Shown here: piece after piece, positions 9,673 to 18,691 of the stretch | Layout: each line of letters begins with the position of its first letter | Numbering within the stretch: position 1 is the first letter of the stretch | Assembly (NCBI GenBank): GCA_025800385.1 | Contig: JAOXRS010000047.1 | Span: 62,001 to 126,000 of the forward strand | Direction: 5' to 3' | Origin: Candidatus Albibeggiatoa sp. nov. NOAA | GTDB lineage: Bacteria > Pseudomonadota > Gammaproteobacteria > Beggiatoales > Beggiatoaceae | DNA length: 64,000 nucleotides | Notes under the pieces: model-generated | The model's database searches: none | Told to the model about the DNA's origin: nothing | What the model saw: the letters and a program-made list of their open reading frames with translations, nothing else | Translations under genes and position numbers: made by a program

Positions 9673-11691
9673 ATGAAGCTGTCAAAATCATCTCTAACCA
9701 AAGCCGCAAGTGGAGTTTTTATTTTATTTGCATTTTTGCTTCATAATTCCGTTAAAGCAAATGATTTAGATATTGTGCGTTTACAACAACAAGCTTTAAT
9801 AGGGTTAGACTTAAGTGAATTGTTAGACATGGAAGTGACATCTGCATCCAAAAAGTCACAAAAATTATCAGAATCTGCCAATGCCATCTTTGTTATCACG
9901 CAAGATGATATTCGTCGTTCTGGTGCAACCCATGTTGCTGATGTATTGCGCATAGTTCCAGGTCTACAAGTTTCTAAAGTAAATAGTTCGACTTGGAGAG
10001 TATCTGCACGAGGAAGCTTTAACGGCTTATTTGTGAATAAATTATTAGTTTTGGTAGATGGACGTAGTGTCTATAACATGCAGATTGCGGGTACTTTTTG
10101 GGAAAGTTTGGATGTTCTCTTAGAGGATATTGAGCGCATCGAGGTCATTAGAGGCTCAGGGGGTACATTATGGGGAGCGAATGCAGTCAATGGAATTATT
10201 AATATTATTACTAAGTCATCTCAAGATACCCAAGGTTATTTAATCACAGCAGGCGCAGGCACTGTTGAATCTGGATTCTTACATTTACGTTATGGTGGCA
10301 GACTAGATGACAATACGACATTTCGAGTATACGGCAAAACCTCTATGCGTGATAATTTAAAGCAAGGTATTCAGCCTGACCGTTGGCAAATGCAACAAAC
10401 AGGTTTTAGAGCCGATAGTCGACTTGATACAGATACTTTATTAACCGTGCAAGGCGATTTTTATGATGCAAGTACAGGCGATACCAGTTGGAGAACAGGT
10501 GATGCTTTTGATACCCATCTGTTAGGAAAAAATATTCTAGCCCGCTGGACACATGAAAGCACTGAGAATTCGAAGTGGACTGGACAATTCTATTATGATT
10601 CCACTACCCAATTCAGACCTGCTTATGGTGCAGATAATCACGTATTGGATTTTGAATTACAACATCAATGGAGATTGTCAGAACAACAAGAGTTTTTATG
10701 GGGTATTAACTATCATTGGCTGTATAGCAAAATACACCAAGGTTCATTATTAAGTCGAGAATTATTAGGCCAGCATGATGAGGTTTTTGGCGGCTTTCTG
10801 CAAAGTGAAACCAGCTTCTTTGACCATAAAGCGCATCTCATTGTAGGTGCTAAATTTGAGCATAATGATTATACAGGTACTGAAATACAGCCTAATATTC
10901 GCTTTTTATGGCATTCACCAGAAGATACAACTTACTGGGCTGCCATTTCACGAGCGGTACGTACACCAGCACAAGTTTCTTACAATATTCGAGCTGCTTA
11001 TGATTTATTACCTACTAGTAATCCATTTCATCCTATTCCTTTGAACTTACAGTTGTATGGCAACGACCAGCTCAATTCAGAATTCAATATTGCTTATGAG
11101 TTAGGATTCCGACAACAATGGCAAGATTATTTATCATGGGATACAACCTTATTTTATAACGATTATAAAGGCTTGATTGTTCGATCTACTAGCTCATATC
11201 CAGATTTAGATAATGGGCGGATTGTGGTATTGAGCAATTACTACCATGGCATGGATGCCAAAACCTATGGGCTAGAAAGCAGCCTAAATTGGATCAACCA
11301 ATGGGGACAAACCCAATTAAGTTATCACTTTATTAACATTGAAATAGATAAATATGCAGATATTGTTTCCGATTATGAAAGCATAGAACATGAAGTGCCT
11401 GAACATCAAATTTCATTACGTCACCATTTTGACTTAGGTTCAGGTTGGGAATCTGATTGGTGGTTACGCTATGTATCTAATGCGGTGGGTAGTGCGAGTG
11501 GATTTGATGTGGAAGGATATGTAAGTTTAGATGTGCGTGTAGCTTGGCAGGTGGATGAACATTTAGAACTATCTGTCGTGGGACAAAATTTATTAGATAA
11601 ACAGCATTATGAGTATTTTGAAAGCACATTTACACCATTGAGAACGGAAGTACCGCGCAGCATTTACGGACAAGTGCGATTGGAATTTTAA
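9673..11691 (+). CDS. TonB-dependent outer membrane receptor
   Basis: The protein has a signal peptide (about 27 residues, ending NSVKA), a plug domain (about 45-160) with the ITQDDIRRSGA.HVADVLR.VPG and RIEVIRG..GTLWGANAVNGIINI signatures, and a 22-strand-type barrel ending in a C-terminal aromatic residue (YGQVRLEF). It should import a chelated metal, vitamin or similar ligand using TonB energy. The substrate cannot be read from the sequence; no Fur or Zur box precedes it. ATG at 9673 is preferred over the TTG at 9652 because AGGA lies eight bases before it and the signal peptide is then canonical. Its stop is four bases from the convergent rnhB stop. Confidence 0.92.
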   Translation: MKLSKSSLTKAASGVFILFAFLLHNSVKANDLDIVRLQQQALIGLDLSELLDMEVTSASKKSQKLSESANAIFVITQDDIRRSGATHVADVLRIVPGLQVSKVNSSTWRVSARGSFNGLFVNKLLVLVDGRSVYNMQIAGTFWESLDVLLEDIERIEVIRGSGGTLWGANAVNGIINIITKSSQDTQGYLITAGAGTVESGFLHLRYGGRLDDNTTFRVYGKTSMRDNLKQGIQPDRWQMQQTGFRADSRLDTDTLLTVQGDFYDASTGDTSWRTGDAFDTHLLGKNILARWTHESTENSKWTGQFYYDSTTQFRPAYGADNHVLDFELQHQWRLSEQQEFLWGINYHWLYSKIHQGSLLSRELLGQHDEVFGGFLQSETSFFDHKAHLIVGAKFEHNDYTGTEIQPNIRFLWHSPEDTTYWAAISRAVRTPAQVSYNIRAAYDLLPTSNPFHPIPLNLQLYGNDQLNSEFNIAYELGFRQQWQDYLSWDTTLFYNDYKGLIVRSTSSYPDLDNGRIVVLSNYYHGMDAKTYGLESSLNWINQWGQTQLSYHFINIEIDKYADIVSDYESIEHEVPEHQISLRHHFDLGSGWESDWWLRYVSNAVGSASGFDVEGYVSLDVRVAWQVDEHLELSVVGQNLLDKQHYEYFESTFTPLRTEVPRSIYGQVRLEF

Positions 11692-11695
11692 GCGG

Positions 11696-12310
11696 TTATA
11701 AATTTAAACAGGCCTGAACAGGGGCAAATGAACGACGATGAATCGGGGTTGCACCATATTGTTGTAACGCAAGTCGATGTTGTTTGGTTGGATAGCCTTT
11801 GTGTTTGGCAAACCCATATTCAGGATATTGTTTGTCTAGTTCACACATTTCATTATCACGCGCGACTTTAGCAATAATTGAAGCGGCACTGATTTCAGCA
11901 ATGAGTCCATCACCTTTAATAATCGCTTGGGTTGAATACGGCAACTCAGGACAAAATTTACCGTCAACCACCACATGTTCGGGTTGAATGTCTAATGCTA
12001 AAACAGCTCGACGCATGGCTAAAAGGCTGGCTTGAAAAATATTAATTTGATCGATTTCTTCTACTTCGGCGCGACCTAATGCCCATGCTTTGGCTTTTTG
12101 TTGGATGTCTAACGCAAGTAATTCACGTTTTTTTTCAGACAATTTTTTAGAATCGTTTAAACCTGCAATAGGTCGTGTTTCATCTAAAATCACCGCCGCT
12201 GCAACCACAGCACCCGCTAAAGGCCCTCGTCCCACTTCATCGACACCCGCTAAAATGACATTTTCAGGAATAGCAGGTAAGTCATATTGGGAAGATGATT
12301 GATCTTTCAT
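11696..12310 (-). CDS. rnhB: Ribonuclease HII
   Basis: RNase HII cleaves RNA in RNA/DNA hybrids and removes misincorporated ribonucleotides. The 204-residue protein has the [10 protein letters not shown] signature with the Asp-Glu pair, the VVDGKF Asp and the later acidic residue after SIIAKVARD, completing the four-acid metal site. GYPTKQH is also typical. It stands as a single gene between the convergent TonB receptor gene and the peroxiredoxin gene. Confidence 0.96.
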   Translation of the reverse strand: MKDQSSSQYDLPAIPENVILAGVDEVGRGPLAGAVVAAAVILDETRPIAGLNDSKKLSEKKRELLALDIQQKAKAWALGRAEVEEIDQINIFQASLLAMRRAVLALDIQPEHVVVDGKFCPELPYSTQAIIKGDGLIAEISAASIIAKVARDNEMCELDKQYPEYGFAKHKGYPTKQHRLALQQYGATPIHRRSFAPVQACLNL

Positions 12311-12357
12311 GAGGTATTTTTAAAAGCGGGAATCTAAAACAGATAGGAAATTTAACA

Positions 12358-12375
12358 GGAGTGCGTGAGCACCCC
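12358..12375 (-). terminator. Possible terminator after the peroxiredoxin gene
   Basis: On the minus strand GGGGTGC pairs with GCACTCC (7 bp, one wobble) around a TCAC loop about 25 bases after the stop. The following T content is weak. Confidence 0.45.
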
Positions 12376-12398
12376 CGTTTGCTTAAGCGATTATGAAA

Positions 12399-13004
12399 TT
12401 ATAATTCGCCAGCATGTGCAGATAAGTAGTTAGCAACACCGTCTGGTGTATCTTTCATACCTGCTGAGCCTTCTTGCCAACCTGCTGGGCAAACTTCACC
12501 GTGTGCTTCGTGGAATTGTAACGCATCAACCATACGTAACATTTCATCAATATTACGGCCTAATGGTAAATCGTTAACCACTTGGTGGCGAACTACGCCA
12601 TCTTTATCGATTAAGAAAGAACCACGGAAAGCAACTGCACCGTCTGGTGTTTCAACGCCGTAGTCTTTAGCGATTTGATGTGTCATGTCAGCAGCTAAAG
12701 TGTAACGAACTGGGCCGATACCACCTTTTTCTACTGGTGTATTACGCCATGCGTTGTGCGTGAAGTGAGAGTCGATTGAAACGCCAATAACTTCAACGTT
12801 ACGTTTTTGGAACGCATCTAAACGTTTGTCGAATGCAATTAATTCTGAAGGGCAGACGAAAGTAAAGTCTAATGGATAGAAGAAAACAACTGCATATTTA
12901 CCGCTAGTTGCTTCTGCAAAGTTGTAACCATCAACGATTTCACCGTTGCCTAATACTGCTGGTACTGTGAAATCAGGGGCTTTACGTCCTACTAATACGC
13001 TCAT
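12399..13004 (-). CDS. Typical 2-Cys peroxiredoxin (AhpC/Prx1 class)
   Basis: This 201-residue thiol peroxidase reduces H2O2 and organic peroxides. The peroxidatic Cys is in FTFVCPSEL (about residue 53) and the resolving Cys in GEVCPAGW near the C-terminus, so it is a typical dimeric 2-Cys enzyme. The reductant is not encoded nearby. The start is fixed by an AGGAGAG site just upstream of the ATG. Single-gene transcription is likely. An oxidative stress role fits a microaerophilic sulfur oxidiser. Confidence 0.94.
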   Translation of the reverse strand: MSVLVGRKAPDFTVPAVLGNGEIVDGYNFAEATSGKYAVVFFYPLDFTFVCPSELIAFDKRLDAFQKRNVEVIGVSIDSHFTHNAWRNTPVEKGGIGPVRYTLAADMTHQIAKDYGVETPDGAVAFRGSFLIDKDGVVRHQVVNDLPLGRNIDEMLRMVDALQFHEAHGEVCPAGWQEGSAGMKDTPDGVANYLSAHAGEL

Positions 13005-13130
13005 GCGTCTCTCCTAGGGTTTGAAGATATAACTTTGGATTAGTGGGTTAAAAAATGCACAACGACCAATATATGTATTTTTTCTAAAGATACAATAGAC
13101 ACAATTAAAAAAGTCCTAATCTTATTAAGA

Positions 13131-14051
13131 CTACTTGTCGCAGCATAAAACTTGTTCGGCCGTTTGTAACATATCAGCGCGATAATCTTCAACTGCTAAA
13201 ATTTGCTCAGTTAATTGCTGCCAACTAGATGCAACCTCGGTTTCGGTTAATCTTTCTGATAGTTGGCTAAAAGCTGAAGGTTGAAGTTGTGGATATAATT
13301 GCTGGGCAAAAATATCTGTCATTGCTGTACGCAAGGTTTCCATTTCTAACATATCATCCAATACATCCGACCAAAGCATGTCCCGTGCTGCAATCTGTTC
13401 AGGTTCAACAGGGGCTATGGTCTGAATAGATATATTGTTATTTGGTGCAATTTGTAATGAAAACTTTTGTGACACTTGTTGTAAATTATTTTTCCAACGT
13501 TGCTCAAGTTGTAATAAATCTTGGGTTAAGGCTGTCCATTTCACCAGTTCATAGTTTTGCTGTAGCTTTAATTTAAGCTGCTCTGGCACAGGTCGAGTAT
13601 CAATTGGCGGTGGAGGTGGTGTTTTAGAAGCGGCTTTGATGTCCTCTAGTGTGTTAGCTGGTTGCTCAAATGCTGTTTCAACTCGGTTGTTGCTCAGGGT
13701 TTTAGTTGGCACATCCTCAGCGCGGTTACCGAAAGCAGTTTCTGTGTTTGGGTTATCTGGGTCTTTTAACGCTGTCAGGCTATTTGGTGCAAAATTTGTT
13801 TGGGCATGGGCAGCCGTGAGCGATGTACCTACATTTTTCGGAATATGATTTTCTTTTGCAGTTGGATGACCAGCTTGAGCCTCACTATCAGTCGTTTTCT
13901 GTATCCCCTGAATCGCCATTGTTAATATACCTGCCACGGCAATCAGGGTAACTAACCCCCCAATGATTGCAACGGGAGAAATACCAATATTTTGAATTTT
14001 TTGTAATACACTTTCTGCTGCTGGCTGCTCAGTCGTTTCTGATTCAGACAT
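13131..14051 (-). CDS. Membrane-anchored Gln-rich protein of unknown function
   Basis: I do not recognise this 306-residue protein. It has a short cytoplasmic N-terminus, one transmembrane segment (about residues 27-50, IGGLVTLIAVAGILTMAIQ), a Thr/Pro/Asn-rich disordered stretch with a PPPPPIDTRPVP motif (about 140-155), and a Gln/Leu-rich helical C-terminal region likely in the periplasm. The end CCDK has two adjacent cysteines. It lies 10 bases downstream of the next gene (14062-15123), another predicted envelope protein, so the pair probably works together. Confidence 0.7.
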   Translation of the reverse strand: MSESETTEQPAAESVLQKIQNIGISPVAIIGGLVTLIAVAGILTMAIQGIQKTTDSEAQAGHPTAKENHIPKNVGTSLTAAHAQTNFAPNSLTALKDPDNPNTETAFGNRAEDVPTKTLSNNRVETAFEQPANTLEDIKAASKTPPPPPIDTRPVPEQLKLKLQQNYELVKWTALTQDLLQLEQRWKNNLQQVSQKFSLQIAPNNNISIQTIAPVEPEQIAARDMLWSDVLDDMLEMETLRTAMTDIFAQQLYPQLQPSAFSQLSERLTETEVASSWQQLTEQILAVEDYRADMLQTAEQVLCCDK

Positions 14052-14061
14052 GATTGCCTCC

Positions 14062-15123
14062 TTAGCCTAAAGGGCTATTCTTCTCAATTTGGTCTAACAA
14101 GGCATTGATTTTATTTTCATACTGCTGAATTTCTCCAACAATAGCGCGTAAACGGGATAAATCCATCAAATTTTGTAAATCTGCAACACTAGATTGACGT
14201 ACTAAAGCTAAATGTGCTGTGCCTTCATAGACTTGTGCTGTAACATCTAAAAAGCTTAAAAAATCGAGAATTTTGTTTGAATAAGATTGCGCTTGTATAG
14301 CAATATCTGTTTGTTGCTGCTGGAACTGTGTCCATAGAGTTTGCTGAGTATGTAATAAATTTGCCACCCGCTGTAAATTATCTTTGCGCCAACCATCTTT
14401 CATTGCTTGAGATTCAGCTTGCAATTTATCAACATTTTTCTGCGCCATATCTTGATAAGACTTGGTATCCTTTTGCAGTTTTTCCAGTTGGCTCAATGTC
14501 TCTTGATGGGCTTTTTGTACCGCAGGTTGTGTGTTGGCAATGGTTCGATAAGTTTTGGCAATGCTTATCAATTCATCAGCGACAGGTTTTACTACTTGCT
14601 CTATGTTTTTAGCACGCCGCACTTGGTTATCTAAAAAATTGAGTTGTTTTAAATGGTTTTTGATAAGAAAAGCAGCTTCGCCCGTATTTTTTTCTAACAA
14701 TTGTTTCACTTCCACTTGTAAAGCTTGCTTAATATTTTGATAAAGCTGTGGAAATGATTGCGCTTCAATTTTAACTATCGCACCTAAAAAATCATGTTTA
14801 CGATTATCCGCATCAAACACCACACGTATTTTTGAGCCTGCCACTTCTAAACGCTCATTCATTGCACCTGTAAATGTGCCGATTTTCTGTCCAGCTGCAT
14901 TGTATAAAGTGAGCACATCCCATTTATTTTCAATTTCGCCTGAAATCGTGACAGTCAGCGCGTAAGCATTGGGGATTTCTAAGGTTTCATCATTGAATTG
15001 ATTGTCTTGATAACGGCCAGTAGAAAACTCGGATTTGTAAACAGCATCGGCGGCGAATGCAGGGTAAGCGAAAAGCAATAACCAACTGAGTAATATATGA
15101 AGATAGTACAAGCGGTTTGACAT
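14062..15123 (-). CDS. Secreted coiled-coil protein, first gene of an envelope pair
   Basis: This 353-residue protein starts with a signal peptide (about 24 residues, ending YPAFA). Residues 25-115 form a beta-rich domain (YQDNQFNDETLEIPNAYALTV, WDVLTLYNAAGQKIGTFTG) reminiscent of CUB-like or bacterial pre-peptidase beta-sandwiches. The rest is predicted helical with long Gln/Lys/Leu coiled coils. No catalytic motif is visible. It is co-transcribed with the downstream single-pass membrane protein. The beta-domain comparison is a resemblance only. Confidence 0.7.
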   Translation of the reverse strand: MSNRLYYLHILLSWLLLFAYPAFAADAVYKSEFSTGRYQDNQFNDETLEIPNAYALTVTISGEIENKWDVLTLYNAAGQKIGTFTGAMNERLEVAGSKIRVVFDADNRKHDFLGAIVKIEAQSFPQLYQNIKQALQVEVKQLLEKNTGEAAFLIKNHLKQLNFLDNQVRRAKNIEQVVKPVADELISIAKTYRTIANTQPAVQKAHQETLSQLEKLQKDTKSYQDMAQKNVDKLQAESQAMKDGWRKDNLQRVANLLHTQQTLWTQFQQQQTDIAIQAQSYSNKILDFLSFLDVTAQVYEGTAHLALVRQSSVADLQNLMDLSRLRAIVGEIQQYENKINALLDQIEKNSPLG

Positions 15124-15281
15124 GTTTGTCCTCTGGCAAAGTCTTTCAGCGATGAGCGATAACGAAATAAGTATAGCTTGCTGGCATAAGGAACGCTATT
15201 GCTGTATCAGGTTTTTAATATTTTTAGGGCATTAGAAAAGGAGAAGGTTTCAGCCATATCATATTTGATAAAAATAGACTG

Positions 15282-15314
15282 AACCAATTCATGAACGTTT
15301 CTCATGAACTGGTT
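15282..15314 (-). terminator. Terminator after cysM
   Basis: A 13-bp inverted repeat (AACCAATTCATGA with TCATGAACTGGTT, one wobble) starts 10 bases after the cysM stop. On the minus strand it is followed by a T-rich stretch (CTATTTTTATC). Confidence 0.75.
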
Positions 15315-15324
15315 GTGTAATAGA

Positions 15325-16218
15325 TTATTCAGCAGGGAAAACGCCTGTAGACAAATAGCGATCACCACGATCACATACAATCGCCACGATAATTGCGTCA
15401 TTGACTTGTTGGGATAATTCTAAGGCTGCAGCAACTGCACCACCTGAGGAAATACCTGCAAAAATACCTTCTTGCGCTGCCAATTGGCGGGTTGTGTCTT
15501 CGGCTGCTTGTTGACCTACGTCAATGGTTCTATCTACCCGCGATGCATCAAAAATTTTGGGTAAATATTCTTCTGGCCAGCGACGAATTCCGGGAATGCT
15601 TGCCCCTTCAGCAGGTTGCACACCGACAATTTCAACAGCAGCATTTTGTTCTTTCAAATATTGAGATGTGCCCATAATCGTACCCGTTGTACCCATGGAG
15701 CTGACGAAATGAGTGACTTTACCTTGTGTATCGCGCCAAATTTCCTCGCCTGTTGACGTGTAGTGCGCTAATGGATTATCAGGATTATCGAATTGATTGA
15801 GGATTTTACCTTTACCCTCTGTTTCCATTTTAATTGCTAAATCGCGTGCGCCTTCCATGCCTTCTTGCTTGGTTACAATAATGATTTCAGCACCGTACGC
15901 TTTCATTAACATACGACGCTCCATGCTCATATTTTCAGGCATAATCAAAACCATACGATAGCCTTTTACGGCTGCCACCATCGCAAGTGCAATTCCTGTG
16001 TTGCCGCTGGTTGCTTCGATTAAGGTGTCACCGGGTTTTATATCACCGCGCGATTCTGCTTGTTGAATCATGCTATAAGCAGGACGATCTTTCACTGAAC
16101 CAGCTGGGTTATTCCCTTCTAATTTCACCAATATGGTGTTATTTGGGTTTGGATTTAAACGTTGTAAGCGGACTAAAGGCGTGTTGCCTATATGTTGTTC
16201 TATTGTAGGAAAGTCCAT
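15325..16218 (-). CDS. cysM: Cysteine synthase B (O-acetylserine/thiosulfate sulfhydrylase)
   Basis: This PLP enzyme makes cysteine from O-acetylserine and sulfide, or S-sulfocysteine from thiosulfate. The 297-residue length and the sequence favour CysM over CysK: GNTPLVRLQRL, the PLP lysine K43 in PAGSVKDRPAYSM, the SGNTG substrate loop, GTTGT phosphate-binding loop, and the CDRGDRYLSTGVF C-terminus. Thiosulfate use would suit a sulfur oxidiser, but that is inference. It is a single gene with its own terminator. Confidence 0.95.
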   Translation of the reverse strand: MDFPTIEQHIGNTPLVRLQRLNPNPNNTILVKLEGNNPAGSVKDRPAYSMIQQAESRGDIKPGDTLIEATSGNTGIALAMVAAVKGYRMVLIMPENMSMERRMLMKAYGAEIIIVTKQEGMEGARDLAIKMETEGKGKILNQFDNPDNPLAHYTSTGEEIWRDTQGKVTHFVSSMGTTGTIMGTSQYLKEQNAAVEIVGVQPAEGASIPGIRRWPEEYLPKIFDASRVDRTIDVGQQAAEDTTRQLAAQEGIFAGISSGGAVAAALELSQQVNDAIIVAIVCDRGDRYLSTGVFPAE

Positions 16219-16393
16219 CGTTTTATCTCATATGTGGCTCAATAAAATAATTTTATAGCATATTTATACGCGCTTCGGTAGGTTTTCAACCATGGTGTTT
16301 TAAATCAATTTAGCTTTTGCCTATGATTTATTCTCGACTGATATATAACCCGTAAGTTATGCTGATGAAGGAAGCTCAACAAAATAGCAAATA

Positions 16394-16426
16394 GTCGGGC
16401 TTTGTCCTTCAACCCAACCTACCACA
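16394..16426. repeat. Degenerate intergenic repeat, copy 1
   Basis: The stretch GGGCTTTGTCCTTCAACCCA and its flank matches a second degenerate copy at 17325-17359 (GGGTTTCGTCCTTTAACCCA). The two copies flank the unknown gene 16478-17206. Short GGGTT...AACCC elements like this are common between genes in many bacteria. Confidence 0.5.
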
Positions 16427-16477
16427 CTACTTTGGTACTTTCTGCACAACTTGAGTAATAAGCTAAGCTATTTATTG

Positions 16478-17206
16478 TCAAACTATTTTTTTAAGAAAGT
16501 CCTCTGCAATAACATCAACCACATTGTAATCATTATCCAAAACGACAACTGCTTTAATTCTTGGTATTTTTTCATAGTCAGGTATACCCATATATGGAAT
16601 ACCTCGGTTATCATTCCCTTCTAATTCAACATACCAGTGAGAATCATGATATTCGACGTTGGAAACTATTGCTGGCCGTATCAAATAAGACTTTCCTAAA
16701 ACATCATCACATTGGATACGGAAAAACTTATTATTCATATGCTTAGAAAGTTGTAATTCTTTTGTTTTAGGCATAAAGTAATAATCAGGGTCTGCTTTAA
16801 GTCGTTGCTCTAAGTCTGAAAAGAAGTGAGTATAAGCATCATCAAAGCTGGAGTAACGTTTATTGGAATTGGTAATCCACATAAATCTTTCATTGATAAC
16901 AAAGCTAGTTAACTCTGTTTTTGAAAAGGCAAAGAAATTGTCCTTAATATGAGATTCTAACTGACTAACATACTCACCCTTCCTACATGCTGTTGAGTCT
17001 GTGTAATACATTTTGCATAAAAATAAACCTGTCTCTGGCTCATAAAGAAAATATGCAGTCACATATATCCACTCAGACCTTCTAAGAAGATATACTTTTA
17101 AGACAGTAGAGGAGAAATAGGCTTCAACTAAAGTATTCTCGAAAGCGTTTTTTATCTTTATTGTTTTCGAGTTTTCTAAGCCTTTTACGATTTCTAGTGG
17201 TTTCAT
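16478..17206 (-). CDS. Hypothetical protein
   Basis: I do not recognise this 242-residue protein. It lacks a signal peptide and membrane segments and is rich in aromatic residues (Tyr, Phe, Trp). The C-terminal half (about 155-240: FFRIQCDD, GKSYLIRPAIVS, HWYVELEG, IKAVVVLDNDYNVVDVI) looks like a compact beta-rich domain. It is a lone gene between two degenerate intergenic repeats with more than 200 bases of noncoding DNA on each side, which suggests accessory status. The start ATG at 17206 is the first in frame. Confidence 0.6.
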   Translation of the reverse strand: MKPLEIVKGLENSKTIKIKNAFENTLVEAYFSSTVLKVYLLRRSEWIYVTAYFLYEPETGLFLCKMYYTDSTACRKGEYVSQLESHIKDNFFAFSKTELTSFVINERFMWITNSNKRYSSFDDAYTHFFSDLEQRLKADPDYYFMPKTKELQLSKHMNNKFFRIQCDDVLGKSYLIRPAIVSNVEYHDSHWYVELEGNDNRGIPYMGIPDYEKIPRIKAVVVLDNDYNVVDVIAEDFLKKIV

Positions 17207-17324
17207 TATGTCAATTCCTAAATAATCAAAACAAGGCCTGCACTAATCTAAAATATTCGGATTAAATTGGTGCAAAGAATTATTGCTTAAAAGTCATCAA
17301 CAACAAATTCTAAGTTTTCCTGCT

Positions 17325-17359
17325 CAGGGTTTCGTCCTTTAACCCATACTAACCTGTAA
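17325..17359. repeat. Degenerate intergenic repeat, copy 2
   Basis: Partner of the element at 16394-16426, in the same orientation and sharing the GGG(C/T)TT.GTCCTT.AACCCA core. Confidence 0.5.
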
Positions 17360-17483
17360 GCATATTGATTGTTTTGAAATGGTGTTTAAGATAGTGACTC
17401 AAATTAAACTTGATTTTTATACAGTTGAGTAAATCATATACTCTCTGTTAAATATGTCATGGCATTCAGTAAAAGGACGTAGC

Positions 17484-18617
17484 ATGTATCAGATTGTTAT
17501 TATTGGAACAGGTATAGCGGGATACACATTAGCACGAGAAATTCGGCGGATTGATACAGAAAAAACCATTTTGTTAATCACATCAGATGATGGTGTTAAT
17601 TATTCTAAGCCGATGCTATCAAATGCCTTAGGTCAAAATAAAACACCTGAACAATTGGCTATGTCTGATGCGGATGCAATGGCAGACACATTAAAAGCAG
17701 AGATACGCACCCATACGATTGTGCAAAGTATCGATACAGCAGCGCGACAGATTCAAACTCAAAATGAAACCATTGAATATGAAAACTTAATATTGGCGGT
17801 GGGTGCTGCTCCTGTCCATATTCCTGTTGATGGTGACGGCGCACAAGATGTGTTATCAGTCAATACGTTAACAGACTATCGTGTATTTAGAGAAAAATTA
17901 CAAAATGCGCAAACAGTCGCCATCTCTGGCCCCGGGTTAATCGGTTGTGAATTTGCCAATGACTTACTAAACGCAGATAAAAAAGTACATGTGATTGGCC
18001 CTGATAAATATGCACTGAGCAGTTTATTACCTGAAGCTATTGGCCTTGAATTACAAACGAAATTACAACAAGCAGGCGTGCAATGGCATTTACAAACTAC
18101 TGTATCGAAAATTGATAAAAATGAGGCAAGTTACCAAGTGTCTTTGAATAACGATGAGCAATTAGAGGTAGATTTAGTGTTGTCTGCAGCGGGCTTGCGT
18201 CCAGATGTACATTTAGCAAAACAGGCGGGGCTTGAGGTGAATGTAGGTATTGTTGCAGATGATTATTTACAAACCAGTGCCAACAATGTGTATGCTTTGG
18301 GTGATTGTGTCGAAGCCAATGGACAAAATTTGCTTTACATTATGCCATTGATGAATGGTGCGAAGGCTTTAGCAAAAACTTTAACAGGTGAACCAACAAA
18401 GATTAATTATCCAATTATGCCCGTTGCGGTGAAAACACCGATTTATCCGCTTACAGTTTTATTACCAGCACCACAAGCAAAAGGCCAATGGCAGATTGAA
18501 AAAACAGAGAATAGTTTAGAAGCCCGTTTTGAATCAGAAACAGGGCAAATGCAGGGTTTTATTCTGGCGCAAGAAGCAGTTAAAAAACGTATGACATATA
18601 TTAAGCAACTAGGCTAA
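17484..18617 (+). CDS. FAD-dependent NAD(P)H oxidoreductase, rubredoxin reductase-like
   Basis: The 377-residue flavoprotein has an N-terminal Rossmann motif for FAD (IVIIGTGIAGYTLAREIR), a second dinucleotide-binding motif (VAISGPGLIGCEFANDL, about residue 148) and the FAD-binding VYALGDCVE motif. Length and sequence match rubredoxin-NAD(+) reductases of the AlkT/RubB/NorW type, which pass electrons from NAD(P)H to rubredoxin. No rubredoxin gene is adjacent. I moved the start from 17454 to ATG 17484 because AAAAGGA precedes it and the FAD motif then sits at the N-terminus. It is convergent with the signalling operon, with a hairpin in between. Confidence 0.88.
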   Translation: MYQIVIIGTGIAGYTLAREIRRIDTEKTILLITSDDGVNYSKPMLSNALGQNKTPEQLAMSDADAMADTLKAEIRTHTIVQSIDTAARQIQTQNETIEYENLILAVGAAPVHIPVDGDGAQDVLSVNTLTDYRVFREKLQNAQTVAISGPGLIGCEFANDLLNADKKVHVIGPDKYALSSLLPEAIGLELQTKLQQAGVQWHLQTTVSKIDKNEASYQVSLNNDEQLEVDLVLSAAGLRPDVHLAKQAGLEVNVGIVADDYLQTSANNVYALGDCVEANGQNLLYIMPLMNGAKALAKTLTGEPTKINYPIMPVAVKTPIYPLTVLLPAPQAKGQWQIEKTENSLEARFESETGQMQGFILAQEAVKKRMTYIKQLG

Positions 18618-18636
18618 TTTTTGTAAAATCAATAAA

Positions 18637-18674
18637 TTCGGACGATTTTTATACTGATATGAATATTGTCCGAA
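18637..18674. terminator. Hairpin between convergent genes
   Basis: TTCGGAC pairs with GTCCGAA around an AT-rich loop, between the stop of the flavoprotein gene (18617) and that of the kinase gene (18692). There is no clean T-run, so activity is uncertain. Confidence 0.45.
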
Positions 18675-18691
18675 CTATTGTCTTACAATGC

